Source of the DNA: Pseudofabraea citricarpa | Taxonomy: Eukaryota; Ascomycota; Leotiomycetes; Helotiales; Dermateaceae | Direction: 5' to 3' | DNA: 64,000 nucleotides | NCBI GenBank assembly: GCA_029641185.1 | Contig: JAPWGK010000018.1 | Span: 930,001 to 994,000 of the forward strand | Shown: positions 31,594-42,514 of the stretch, piece after piece | Position numbering within the stretch: position 1 is the stretch's first letter | How the letters are laid out: each line of letters begins with the position of its first letter | Program-made: the position numbers and the translations under genes | Notes under the pieces: model-generated | Databases searched by the model: none | Seen by the model: the letters and a program-made list of their open reading frames with translations, nothing else | What the model was told of the DNA's origin: nothing

Positions 31594-32987
31594 ATGAAAG
31601 CTGTTTGCATCGATAAGTTTGTGCAGGTAGGATTCGAAATTCAGATGAAAACATAATGCTAACAGGAGTGACAGAATTACGGCGAGATTAAAGTTTCCGA
31701 GGTCGAGGACCCGAAGCCCAAAGACGATGAAGTTGTCGTGCGAATAGCTGCTGCTGGAGTAAATTATGTTGACCTGTTATATGTACGTTCGAGTACTAAA
31801 GTCAATTCACCTGCCTACCTCTCTGACCCTGCACTAAAAAATGCTTCTCCGGACAGCCAGCAAAATTAATTCTCTAACAGTATCATATCCTATTGGTTTC
31901 ATCTTAGCTCTAAGTAGAGCTTGATATCTCTATCTATAATTGCATGATGGGAATTATGTAAAAATTATTACTGCTATAGCTTCAGTATCTTCCAAATTCC
32001 GTTAGCGAGCTGATACAAGATTCACGTCCATCCATCTAGAGTACTGTACCTAACATGACTTACAGGCACGAGGAAAACATCAGAACAATCGATCTCTTGT
32101 CACTCCTCCATTCATACTTGGCCTTGAATTTGCTGGCACCGTTATTTCTGCTCCACCGGGCTGTGACTTCATGCCAGGCGATCGCGTATTCGGAGGGAGT
32201 CTTGGCTCTTTTGCTACTCTCATTACTGTCAAACCATCGCTTCTTTACAGAATTCCGTCGCAGTGGAATTTTAGTGATGCGGCTGGATTTGGGGCGACTG
32301 CTCCCGTTAGCTATGGTGCTCTAATCACCAGAGGAGGACTAAGAGCTGGAGAGACAGTGTTGATCCATGCTGCGGCTGGCGGGTTGGGATTGATGGCAGT
32401 TCAGATTGCTAAAGCTGTGGGAGCCAGAGTTATCGCCACAGCCAGTTCAAGAGAAAAGCTCATGGTAGCGAGAAGGTTTGGAGCCGATGAATGTGTGAAC
32501 TACAACGAAAACAAAGAGTGGTGGAAGGATGTCTTGAAGTTGACTAATGGTCATGGCGTCGAAGTTGTGTATGATTCTGTGGGTCTCGTGGACAAGAGTC
32601 TAAAGTGCTTGAAGCACAAAGGTAGAGTTCTGGTTATTGGTTTTGCAGGAAGCGAAGGCAACATTGAGAAAATTGCTATGAACCGAGTCCTGCTAAAACA
32701 AGCCCAAATTATTGGTTATGTAAGTCATCTATCCAATATAAGTACGGTCAGTATCTTAACGACTCGGGTAGCGCTTTGGGGAAACCGGTCGTCGTTATCC
32801 AGAAGAGAACGTTGCCGTTTGGGATGGGTTGAAGCTGATGTGGGAAGAGCAACTAATTAAACCCACGGTATTTGATCAGCAATATCATGGGCTACAGAGT
32901 GTTGTATCAGCTCTCACCGAGCTTGCAGAACGAAGGGTTTGGGGGAAGGCAGTCATCATCATCGAGGGAGAAAAGGCTCATTTGTAA
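31594..32987 (+). CDS. NADPH:quinone oxidoreductase, zinc-free medium-chain dehydrogenase
   Basis: Four exons (31594-31626, 31675-31782, 32066-32719, 32772-32987) encode 336 aa. All junctions are phase 0. The protein has the GroES-like N-terminal domain (VVRIAAAGVNYVDLLYARG, then GLEFAGTVISAPPG) and a Rossmann domain with LIHAAAGGLGLMAVQIAKA (the AAxGGVG-type NADPH motif), ATASSREK, and YDSVG and VLVIGFAGS strands. It lacks the zinc-binding cysteines of alcohol dehydrogenases, as expected of the quinone oxidoreductase branch. It probably reduces quinones or enones with NADPH in the cytosol or mitochondria. The second intron is 283 nt, about five times longer than its neighbours; it shows no ORF or repeat. 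Confidence 0.92.
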
Positions 32988-33249
32988 GGGTGAAAAGCTA
33001 TGTCCATGATAAATTCAACTTACCGAAAGGAGTGACAACATATGTGTTAGTATACGTGTGCACACTTGAACAGCTCATTTGGGTACGATCCAGGTATCCT
33101 CGACCTTTATTATACACGAGCTCCGCCAGCATCTCCATCCCAAATACCGGATATCTGATGCCATATCATTGAAACACACCGAAACGCCAGGCTGGACTAT
33201 GCGAAGATACGTTCCTATCCCGTCTAAAATCTTATCATTGATACCATCC

Positions 33250-35460
33250 TTAAAGCTTAACCCCCCAAATTCCCCGTCCCCCACTAACACCAAGCCAATC
33301 ACCACCATCACTGTTCAGTGCACTATGTGGAGCCCAGCTGATATTTCCAACCTCGTAATCACATTGCCAGGCTGCGGCTGGTCCTCTTGTATTTTCTGGA
33401 ACCGGCGCACCATTTGGTGTCTGTCCTGGTTGTGGCATTGCAGAACTTTGATTGAGGAGATCCCATACCAAAACCAGCGAGTCATCTGCTCCAGAAGCTA
33501 ATGTGCCTCTCCGAGAAGGAGACCATTCTATGCAGTTAATAGGAGCCGAGTGTCCCCTGAGCTCCAGTAAAGCTTGGCCTGGCTGTCGTACATCTAGAAT
33601 TCGAATCAAGTTGGAGTCCTGCGAAAAAGTTGCCAGCAGGTGGGTATCATGCGGCGAGGCAGCTAGTCTGAGCAAGGGAGGTGCATATGACATGGTTTGC
33701 TGTGCTAGAGTGGGGCTTATTCGTCCTCCTCCAGGGCTTCCAGCTAAATAATAAGTTAGAAGTGAAAATATCTACAAACACGGAACACTTACATTTATCG
33801 TCCTTTGCAGTTGGCTCGTAGATGATGGTACTATGCTCGAGGCTTCGTAGATCAAACATACGAACACTCCCATCAGCCCCACAACTGACGAAAACGTCCA
33901 CGCTATTGGCACAAAATCGTACATCAAAGACTTCCTTATCGTGTGCGATCAATTGGGTCTTGGCAGTCAACGTTGGAATGTCCCAAATGGTACAGGTTGT
34001 ATCAATACTAGAGGTTATAATCAAACTTGGGGATACTGTGTTCCAGTCCAGTGATGTCAAGGGAGCAGTATGCTCTGGAGTCTTTGAGTTGGACAACAAA
34101 GCTAAGGGTGTCAGTTTGCTTGGTGGCAGGTCCCGTCCATGGTTGGATGACCTGGTAATTGAATTTCCAGGAGAGGCAACAGGTGTTTCGGAAGGTAGTG
34201 ACCATAATCTGAGATGGTCACCAGAAGTTGCAAGAAGATCAGTAGATTGCTTTTGTGAAGATGGTGGCTCCCACAAAAGACGAGTGACTGGATAAGAATG
34301 AGTGGCCTCAGCGATTTTAACAAAATCCAAGCCATATTTTGGGCCGCCTGGGACGTAAGATTCCTGAGGGGTTGGTGTTATTTGTGAGTCTAAAATTTGA
34401 ATCTGGTCAAGTTATGCGGTTAGAATACGGGCTTAGACTCGAGTCAGAGAGTTCTCACAAAGTTATGCCCGTCCTCCAAATAGCTTCCAACCGCCACTTT
34501 TCCAGCATCGTGATTTTGTGCTGGCCACTTGCACCAGTCGAACGCATATATAGCCCAAGGCGCCAGATAATTGCTGTTTGTTGGTGTTGCATTTGCACCA
34601 TCGTAAGAATACGGGTTAGCACCTGGCAATCCGTCTGCAAGTCCAGAATCTGCACGAGGCCGTATGTCTGCAAGTCCCAGTGGCGTGTTCGAAACGGTAC
34701 GCTGGGGGTTCTGCGCTGGATATTTCTGGCTTGTTGGAGAGGTAAATCCTTGCTCTGTTCCTCCTGGCGTTGTCGCGGTAAAAGGTGCGTATCCTTGGCC
34801 GTCGAAGTTAGCTGTGGCGGGGCTCGATCTCGTATAGTTGTGAGAGAGGTTCAATGTTGTTGAACGTGAGGGTGTTGAGTACTGATCTTGAGCGACCTGG
34901 GGTATTGTTGGAACGGTTGGCGCAGTGTTTGTTGACGCCGGACCTGGTCTGCCAGGTTGGAGAGAGCCAGGAAGATGACCAGCAGCTTGATATTGGGAAC
35001 CCTCGGGGGTTGCCTGTTCCAGGTTGATTCGAGGTCCTCCAGCACCGTACTCTCTGGGCGACAGAGCGCTTCTTTGAGTAGTCATGTTCGATGCGCTGGG
35101 TGGCATGTGAAGCTCATCTGGGTGTCTCCGCCTTGGGGTCTCGAATTGCTGTGAGGGGTTCATGGCAGAAGCGGATGGCACTGACGAATTCGAAGATTGC
35201 CCGTATGCTGAAGGTGGCACAGATTGTCCTGCAGACCCAGACATGTTATTTCCCCCAGAAGAATAGGTCCTGTCGTTCCCACCAGCGGTACCAGTTGTCG
35301 ACATGCGATTGGTTAGCGCTTTATTGAGATTGCCAGTGGGATCAAAGGTGCCTAAGTTCTGCGCTGCTTGTAGGATACCAGAGGCAGCTCCAGGCGTCTG
35401 CTGCGCATGGTGTTGCGGAGAGGAAGAGGAGGAGTGAAGATGGATTCCGTGGAATGGCAT
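33250..35460 (-). CDS. WD40 protein of the DCAF7/WDR68 (AN11/TTG1) family
   Basis: Three exons (35460-34459, 34402-33793, 33743-33250) encode about 701 aa. The C-terminal 400 residues form the WD40 propeller with the family hallmark APWAIYAFDW then GKVAVGSYLEDGHNF. They continue with SYPVTRLLWEP, LLATSGDHLRLW, LTSLDWNTVSPSLIITSSID, VFVSCGADGSVRMFDLRSLE, DSNLIRILDVRQPG and LASGADDSLVLVWDLL. In animals and plants these proteins are scaffolds for DYRK/HIPK kinases, for CUL4-DDB1, or for MYB-bHLH complexes. The N-terminal 290 residues are a Ser/Pro/Gln/Asn-rich disordered extension not found in the animal proteins. The start at MPFHGIHLH is chosen; an in-frame ATG at 35493 is possible. Confidence 0.9.
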
Positions 35461-35752
35461 GACGGGAGAGCTACTCGTGAAGCAGCGCAGCACGCACTGA
35501 AGCTGGAATGTTTTGGTTCCATTGGATGGCCGCCGAAGGCTCTGCTTATGTAACCACGGTAGAGGCTGACGAGGGACGAGGGACGAGGGAGGGGACGAGG
35601 ACGAGGCTGTATTCCAAAGCAGACTATGCCCCTCTCACCACACCACCACCACCACCCAGGTCCAACAGGTTCCCTTTCACACACTCAACAATCAATCATA
35701 CTGCTCACTGCAAGTCTCCCACCTTCTGTGTGTGCAATATCGTCACACCAAA

Positions 35753-36979
35753 ATGGCACACGATCAGCCTAGCTTGTTGCTATTGCCTCCCCCACCAACA
35801 CCTAGTGATCAAGCAGCCATAAGTGCAGCCTACAGACCAGCAGTCACTGCAACCATCTCGACACTCAAATCCCTCCCTACAGGCACGCAGCTCATAGTAG
35901 CAGTACCCTGTCCCCGCCTACATCGCCGACTCCAAGGGCCTCGATCGCAGATTTACGGCGAGGTGGAAAGGATACTGGCACAATTGTATGGTTTGATCTC
36001 GGTGGTTTGCGCAGAACTCGCCGTGGATGTCGATCCTGGTGTCCCGGGAGCAGTTGATGCGCGTATCATCCTGCTGGATTATGACGATGCAAAGGACTTT
36101 TCCATAGAAGACAAACCTGCATCAAGTGGCTCTGTTACCGGGCCCATCGTTGATCTCTCGTCGTTCGCGTTAACGAGGCGCAACTGGCGCACGATATTCT
36201 CTGTTGATGGCGAGGGAGGGCAAAACGTCTTGGCTGCCTACATGAGTATTGCCAACAGTACCAATCCCCCTTTGGATACCCAAGTCTGCATGGTCAGTGG
36301 AGGGGTCAGTTTGGTACAAACTGAGGGCTCGAGCGGCTTGTCGGAGAACGCCACTGTTCACAATGTTGTTATTGTTGGTGGCACTTTCGATCACCTACAT
36401 GCCGGCCACAAGCTTCTGTTGACGGCCACTGCACTTATTGTACAGCCAAGCCAAGAAGGCTCCGGGAACCCTTTGAGGATTATTGTTGGCATCACTGGAG
36501 ATCAACTGCTGAAGAACAAAAAATACGCCGAATACATGAGGAGTTGGAAACAGAGGCAGGAAGATGTCACAGATTTCCTTCTTTCGATCCTCTCCTTCAC
36601 GACTGCTCCTCAACAAGAAGCAATTGAGACACTATCCTTTAACGAACCAGGACTACATGGTCGAGCTGTGCATACAAAATTGAAATCTAACTCAATCACC
36701 ATTGAATGCGTAGAGATATGGGATCCATTCGGACCAACCATCACGGATGAAAGCATCTCTGCCCTGGTGGTTTCGGCCGAGACTCGTTCAGGAGGGCAGG
36801 CTGTTAATACCAAACGTGCAGAGAAGCACTGGAAAGCACTTGAAGTTTTTGAGGTTGATGTTCTGGATACCGAAGAGACAAAGGAAACAACCTCCAAGAC
36901 CGAGGAGTTTGCATCGAAAATCAGTAGCACAGCCATCAGGAAGCAGAAAGCCGAGGCTGCTTGTAATTCGTCCCTTTGA
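35753..36979 (+). CDS. Pantetheine-phosphate adenylyltransferase (CoA biosynthesis)
   Basis: A single exon gives 408 aa, starting MAHDQPSLLL. The catalytic domain begins at VVIVGGTFDHLHAGHKLLL, with the HxGH nucleotidyltransferase motif (HAGH). It continues with IIVGITGDQLLKNKKYAEYM and ends with the conserved SSTAIRKQ, the ISST-R motif that contacts phosphate. It transfers AMP from ATP to 4'-phosphopantetheine, giving dephospho-CoA, the fourth step of CoA synthesis (yeast Cab4 type). The N-terminal 200 residues are the fungal extension without a separate kinase domain, unlike the bifunctional animal enzyme. It diverges from the WD40 gene with a 292-bp shared promoter. Confidence 0.93.
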   Translation: MAHDQPSLLLLPPPPTPSDQAAISAAYRPAVTATISTLKSLPTGTQLIVAVPCPRLHRRLQGPRSQIYGEVERILAQLYGLISVVCAELAVDVDPGVPGAVDARIILLDYDDAKDFSIEDKPASSGSVTGPIVDLSSFALTRRNWRTIFSVDGEGGQNVLAAYMSIANSTNPPLDTQVCMVSGGVSLVQTEGSSGLSENATVHNVVIVGGTFDHLHAGHKLLLTATALIVQPSQEGSGNPLRIIVGITGDQLLKNKKYAEYMRSWKQRQEDVTDFLLSILSFTTAPQQEAIETLSFNEPGLHGRAVHTKLKSNSITIECVEIWDPFGPTITDESISALVVSAETRSGGQAVNTKRAEKHWKALEVFEVDVLDTEETKETTSKTEEFASKISSTAIRKQKAEAACNSSL

Positions 36980-38502
36980 AGTTTATCACCAGGATCGAAG
37001 GATACCATACGGATCTTCAACGACGGCTCGATGGCCGAGCTCACGAGGCCAAAATCAAACGTGATGCAGACCTCCTGATGTTGTCCACGTCACCTCCCTG
37101 CCTAATATAACCAGCTTCTGGACGAAGGAAGGACGAAGTAAGCGTCCCTAAACGATCAGAAAAGACTAGCACTGTTGGTTCTTCGACTTGCCTTCCCTCT
37201 TGAAATCTGTTGGGGGAGAGGTGCATTGTCATGACTTCTGTGGTGATCAGATGCACGTTCTTCTCGGATATAAGTGTCTAGGTCGGTGAGATTGTCACTT
37301 GCATCAATCACACCGGTGACGATGCATCAGGTCATGATCCGTCATCATCCGTCGCAACAATGTGCAAAGATATCATGGTTAAGGTAGCCAAGATGTGATA
37401 TTAGCTGCGAATCACTTCCTGGTACCGCAGAATGGCGCATCGGCCCGCGTGCAGTTCTTTCGGGTTTTTGATCTCGAAATCGAGACGCGAAGTTCTTTTT
37501 CTTGATGGGGCTGCAGACCTGGCATTCGCATGCGGGGCCTTCTCGACTTAAGCGCCCACCTCAGCCCGTACCCAACCACATTGCGGTGAGCTGCTGGGGA
37601 AATGCACAGAGTGTGTCAACATTGCATTGCTGTTGGCTTCTCAAACGCCTTCTTGCTCGTTTCCAACGTCTGATGGTGCCTCCGTCTACCCATCCCTCAC
37701 ATTCATTAATCCAATGCTTGCTACGGTTTGCTGTCATGCTACATGTTTGCGTGCTCATATTATACCCGACCAAGGATCCCCGGTCCATCAGTGAATATCA
37801 TCGTGTCCGATTTGTTATCACGCGGGAAAACCGCAACGGTGCCTCCAAGACTGGAGGTCCAACACCAAATCACATAAATGGACTTATGCAAGAGAGATAA
37901 CATGATCTTTCCCGGGCCCAACGCCTTGGTGTCCCCTGGCTAGAGAAGAACCGCCCCAAACCTTGCCATCTCTATCGATGCCCAATAGGTTTAGAAGCTG
38001 TTACCAGGCATTGCTCCACACTCAAAAATGTCAACGTTGCGTTGGCAGAAGCGGAACTATCTTCACATACCTTTTCAAAGCACCTTTCTACTTGCTTTCA
38101 TAATTTTCTTCTCCAGAGATTTTCTATACGTATAATATTATTTTTCTCTTGCACATGGTCTTGGTTTGCAACTGAGACTTTTGACTTATCGGTGAACGAC
38201 GAAGCATTAGATTGTCTATTGGATCCAGGGTGGATCCCGCAATCCCGTAAACCGTCGTTCCTTAGCTCTGCATTCTACTCTTTTCTGCCTAGCTCTTCCC
38301 AGCGTCGTAGAAAGTCACCTCAGACCCGACTTGTCCAGTCCGAGCTTTCTCGAAGCTCTTACATACGATCCCAAGTATATTGATCCCGAGTATCTGGAGC
38401 CGCAATCGACCCCGGGTGAGCCGATCATCGATATTGCGTCAATCACGAGCCGTGTTCTGAAGCATCGATACCGTTAAACTTGATCTGTCGTAATAACAAC
38501 CA
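36980..38502. other. Intergenic region
   Basis: About 1.5 kb holds no gene I can support. ORFs of 113-132 codons (37502-37900, 38042-38383) have no family motif. The right part is the promoter of the F-box gene. Confidence 0.4.
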
Positions 38503-40162
38503 ATGGAATTTTGCAACCAAGGACTACTGCGTCTTCCGGACGAGGTATTCCATGAAATTCTAAGGTATTTGACATTAGAGAGATTCATTCGTGTGGAAGG
38601 GCGTTATTCTCTCAGCATCGATTCTTTCCAACCACCGCCACCCTCATCATCATCAGAGGCAGCATACTTGGGCAATTTCAGACTAGCCTGTGAGAGATTT
38701 TCTGAACTTGGTATCGAGCATCAGTTTGCACATATAGACCCCTTGTCCTCATGGGACCAAAAGTCATTCAAAAAACTCGATTTCGTTGCGGTCCGCCCTG
38801 ATCTTGCCAGAACTGTGAAGAAATTGACCTTGAAGGTACCTCGGTTTTATCCACAAGGTAACATCATGCCACCTCATAATAACCATAAATTAACAATGCT
38901 TGATAGGAGGGGCTCAGTTGAATGAATTGTTAAATTCAACTAGACAATCTCAACAGAACCTCGTTCAGCGATTGCAGAATACTTTGGAAAGCAACAGTGG
39001 ACCAGCGCGTCGACGTGAAACAACTGCGGAAAATCTCCGCGTGAGCCTTGGGATACTCAAAAGAGAAGAAAAGCTCATCTTGGCTGTGATTGAACGAGCC
39101 CAGGATCAGCAATATGTTCTAGCCAGCCAAACGGATTTGAACATTTTGCGATATGCACTATCAGTCTTTACCAGCCTCACGCACATCAATCTACTAAGGG
39201 TCGAAGATAAACTTGACGATTGCTGGCTACGTTATCTAGAAGATCATGATGTCACCGACACTATGCTAAGGCCCTCATGGACTCACCATGGCATGTCCGT
39301 TCTTGGATTGTCGTATCTGGCATCAAATTGTGCATCAAAGAGGTTCTCGTCGAAATTCACTGACACACACATTCCTATGCCGCTAGGAGCAAGAGTCGAA
39401 AACAATCTGTCAACCATAATTTCTCGATTAAGGAACCTAGAGCTGCAATTTGTTGATGGCCAGAATCTGGAAGCGAGAATGCTGGAGCTTTCACCTCTCT
39501 TTCGTACTCTTTTCACAGCTGCAGTAAACATGCAGACAATTCATATTCAGTTCGCTCCAGGAACCAAGGTTTCGATTCCTCTAACGACCGTATTCCATAA
39601 CATTTCGTGGCCGCATATCCTTGTCATTGGTATTGCGCACTGGCAACTATCAAGCGAGGAGATAATAGACCTCGTTAGCCGTCATCCTACGCTATATGGG
39701 CTACGACTAAAAGAAATCCTTTTAAAAGAAGGTAGTCGATGGGATGAAATTCTTCGGGTACTTCGTTCAACTCTCAACCTTACTTGGCTGAGCCTGTCAA
39801 GGTCAAACTATGTTGCCACTGATTCTGCTATTTATGACGACAGCGACGATACGAGTGCCAACGAAGGCCCGGATCTGGAGACAAAAGAATCCATGCAGGT
39901 GCCATGTATGTGCCAGAGAGACTACAATACTAAGGACGATCTGGGAGACAATGGTGTTTTAGTAACCAAAACACAACTTAGATTTTGGGAACAATGGGCT
40001 ACAGGGCGATGTAAGTTGTTTTCTTGTACGATTATTGATAATTTTTCTATGGAACAATGTTTCCAGAATTTATCAACTACTATATTTCGTACTCCAGTCA
40101 TCAGTAAAAGGCAGACATTTGAATATATTTTGAACATGGCGACTAGCGATCAACTCGGCTAA
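38503..40162 (+). CDS. F-box protein with helical/LRR-like body
   Basis: Two exons (38503-38857 and 38907-40162) encode 536 aa; the 49-nt intron runs from GTAACA to GATAG. The N-terminus has the F-box-like motif LLRLPDEVFHEILRYLTLER (residues about 8-27), followed by LGNFRLACERFSELG, the usual second half of fungal F-boxes. The body has leucine-rich segments (LTHINLLRVED, LRNLELQFVDG, LTWLSLSRSN) and an acidic insert. F-box proteins bind Skp1 and present substrates to SCF ubiquitin ligases; the target is unknown. Large lineage-specific F-box families of this shape are common in filamentous ascomycetes. Confidence 0.75.
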
Positions 40163-40672
40163 AGGGTCTTTGGTTCAATTTTACACGTTACTGATCAAAA
40201 ACTGACCTGCGTTCTTTATAGGTTATTTACATGACCCGCGAGCCTCATGAGATTTAAATGTCCTGAGATAGTGGACCAATATTTAGGTTGCATTGCTTGA
40301 AGCTGAGGAACGCACAGAAATCACGCCATGAAGAAAAGGCCTTATGTTATGGTTACACGTGGTAATGAAATGATGGAAGGACCAGCACTTCAATGATACT
40401 GTCTTTTTTGCATCATCCGTGGTCAGATATATCCTCGTACAGCGAGGGAATTCCGACCCAATCAGCCCCTCTGCCGAATTTTCTAGGCAATTGTTAATTA
40501 ACATTGACTTGATACATTTCTTTTTCGTACTAGAGGATGCGAATTGTATGTGTACTATGTCTCGAACGAAGGGTTCAATGGATTTATGAATTGACCGATT
40601 TGGCACTCATAGTAGACCAACTTCAACATGGTCCTCGCACTGCGAAGTCATATTACTAACCAGACAACATGC

Positions 40673-41734
40673 TCAAAAGAGTATTTGCCCGCCATCACAA
40701 ACAATATCAGCACCGTTTACATAACCTTGACAATGTTAGCATGCTACTCATCAACGAGCAAACAAGAAACTTACTGCTTGCAGAGCTTGTCAGGAATACA
40801 ACAATTCCAGTGAGTTCACCGGGTGCGCCCATTCGACCCATCGGATTTCTCTCGTTCCAGACCTTTCTGGTTGAAGATAGCCCTTCCTACAAGATTGTCA
40901 GAAGACAAATCAAGTCCTGTGTAGACTTGACACTTACTCCTTCGTTCAAGATGGTATCCATATATCCTGGCGAGATACTGTTCACTCGAATTCCATACTG
41001 AGCCCATTCCGCCGCAAGACAGTTCTTCAAAGTTAGCACTGCACTCTTGCTAACATTATACGAGACTTGGGGCTGAGGAAAGTTGACTCTGTGGCCAGAG
41101 ATTGAGGCAGTGAAGATGATGCTTCCACCTGTTTTCTGGGCTATCATCTGCTTTGCCGCGGCCTGTGCACATAGAAAGGAGCCCGTGGTGTTTATGTCAA
41201 GCGTTCTTCGCCACTGACTTGCCGTCATATCAATTGCATGCGTGCAATCAACCACGCCAGCAAAGCAGAGCAGACTATCGACGGATCCCAATTCCAACAC
41301 GGTTTGAGCAACAGCTTCCTCCAGCGCTACATCGTCCGTGATGTCGATCTTGGTTGCTCTTATTTTCGCATTCGGGAATTCGGCGGCTAGCTCATCGATA
41401 TCTGCCTGTGCACTTGCTGGATTCACATCAAAGATCATGAGCCCGGAAAGACCATGCTCCAAAAGAGCTCTTCCAGCTACAAAACCTAGCGTGCCCGCTC
41501 CGCCAGTCTTTGACCCCGTGTTAGCTGATATGAACGGGAAATTAGTGGCATGATGAAGTTTACAATAATTGCATTCCCTGATACGGCGAACCTGTGCTGG
41601 GCTCGTTCTGCAGCAGCAAAGGAATCGGATACAGCAGCTGGAGGGGCTGTGAGTGAGCTGGAGTCGCCTTTGCTGAGGTTAATTTGTGGTAGGATTCGGC
41701 TGGATAAAGCATCTCTATCGACAGAGGGAGCCAT
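40673..41734 (-). CDS. Short-chain dehydrogenase/reductase, sorbose reductase/polyol dehydrogenase-like
   Basis: Four exons (41734-41564, 41507-40938, 40886-40775, 40725-40673) encode 301 aa, with introns of 49-56 nt. The first junction rebuilds the nucleotide-binding motif IITGGAGTLGFVAGRAL (residues about 56-72); the TGxxxGxG pattern has Thr in place of its second Gly. The classical catalytic set is present: Ser in FTASISG (about 192-194), Tyr207 and Lys211 in YNVSK, and the downstream RVNSISPGYMDT loop. The C-terminus ends GADIVCDGGQILF, typical of NADP-dependent polyol or sorbose reductases, created by the last splice. It probably reduces a sugar or ketone with NADPH in the cytosol. No signal peptide. 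Confidence 0.9.
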
Positions 41735-42514
41735 GATGTATACTGTTTTTTTTTTTTTTTTAAGTTGAGAGGAATTCAAACAAGGTGGTGGTGTGTAACT
41801 TGATTTAATTAACAAGGTTCTTATTTGAGTACCTATGTCATACCTGCAGAGTGATGTGTACAGATTCTAAATGGTCTCGGGGTTCTGTTTTTGGTCTACT
41901 TGGTTGGTTCTTGACTGGAAAACTTGGAGAGAAAAGGGATCAGAAACGCCATTTTGTCAGTCGATTAACTTTGAAGCTTATATACAACCGTCAGTATCTA
42001 ATGCCACCTAAAATTCACGGAGGACAGTAAATATCGAAAGTCTGCATCTGCGGAGTTCTGTGGCCCGACTGGCTTCCTCCAACTGGTAAGCCGCGAAGCA
42101 CGAATCGGCAAGTTTGCCGAGGATAGCAAGATGATAGATAGCAAGTCCACCGAAGATATGGTTCCCCATTCATCGTGAACTTTTTCTGTGCTGTGGTTTC
42201 TTCTGTCTGTAGAGGCAGCAGCTTCGGAAATCAGATGATCAGAGACCGTGAGTGATCTGTGCAGACACAGCTCTGCGGATGTCTCAGTAGCTCTCGCACC
42301 GCCTGATGCAGCAAACAGACATGTGAACAGGCACAGCAAGACGGCAAGTGACGCGAGTAGATTTGACACCATCTACAGAGAGCTCCCTCTCCGCCCTCCT
42401 CCTTCCCCACAGCACGGCGATTTCCCCCTCGGCCTAGAATGAAAGCTACGCATCTCCAGCGATCCAGCCTCGACCCCACAAATCCAGTTGCATGAAGCGC
42501 AAGCCAACAACAAC
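41735..42514. promoter_or_regulatory. Divergent intergenic region
   Basis: About 780 bases lie between the divergent dehydrogenase and coiled-coil genes. An 18-base poly-T tract (about 41744-41761) lies immediately upstream of the dehydrogenase start on its coding strand (as poly-A). CT-rich sequence precedes the coiled-coil gene (42380-42420). Minus-strand ORFs here have no motif support. Confidence 0.4.

Noticed and set aside
31783..32065. Long 283-nt intron as a possible mobile-element insertion
   Set aside because: No terminal repeats, target duplication or ORF inside; normal donor and acceptor.
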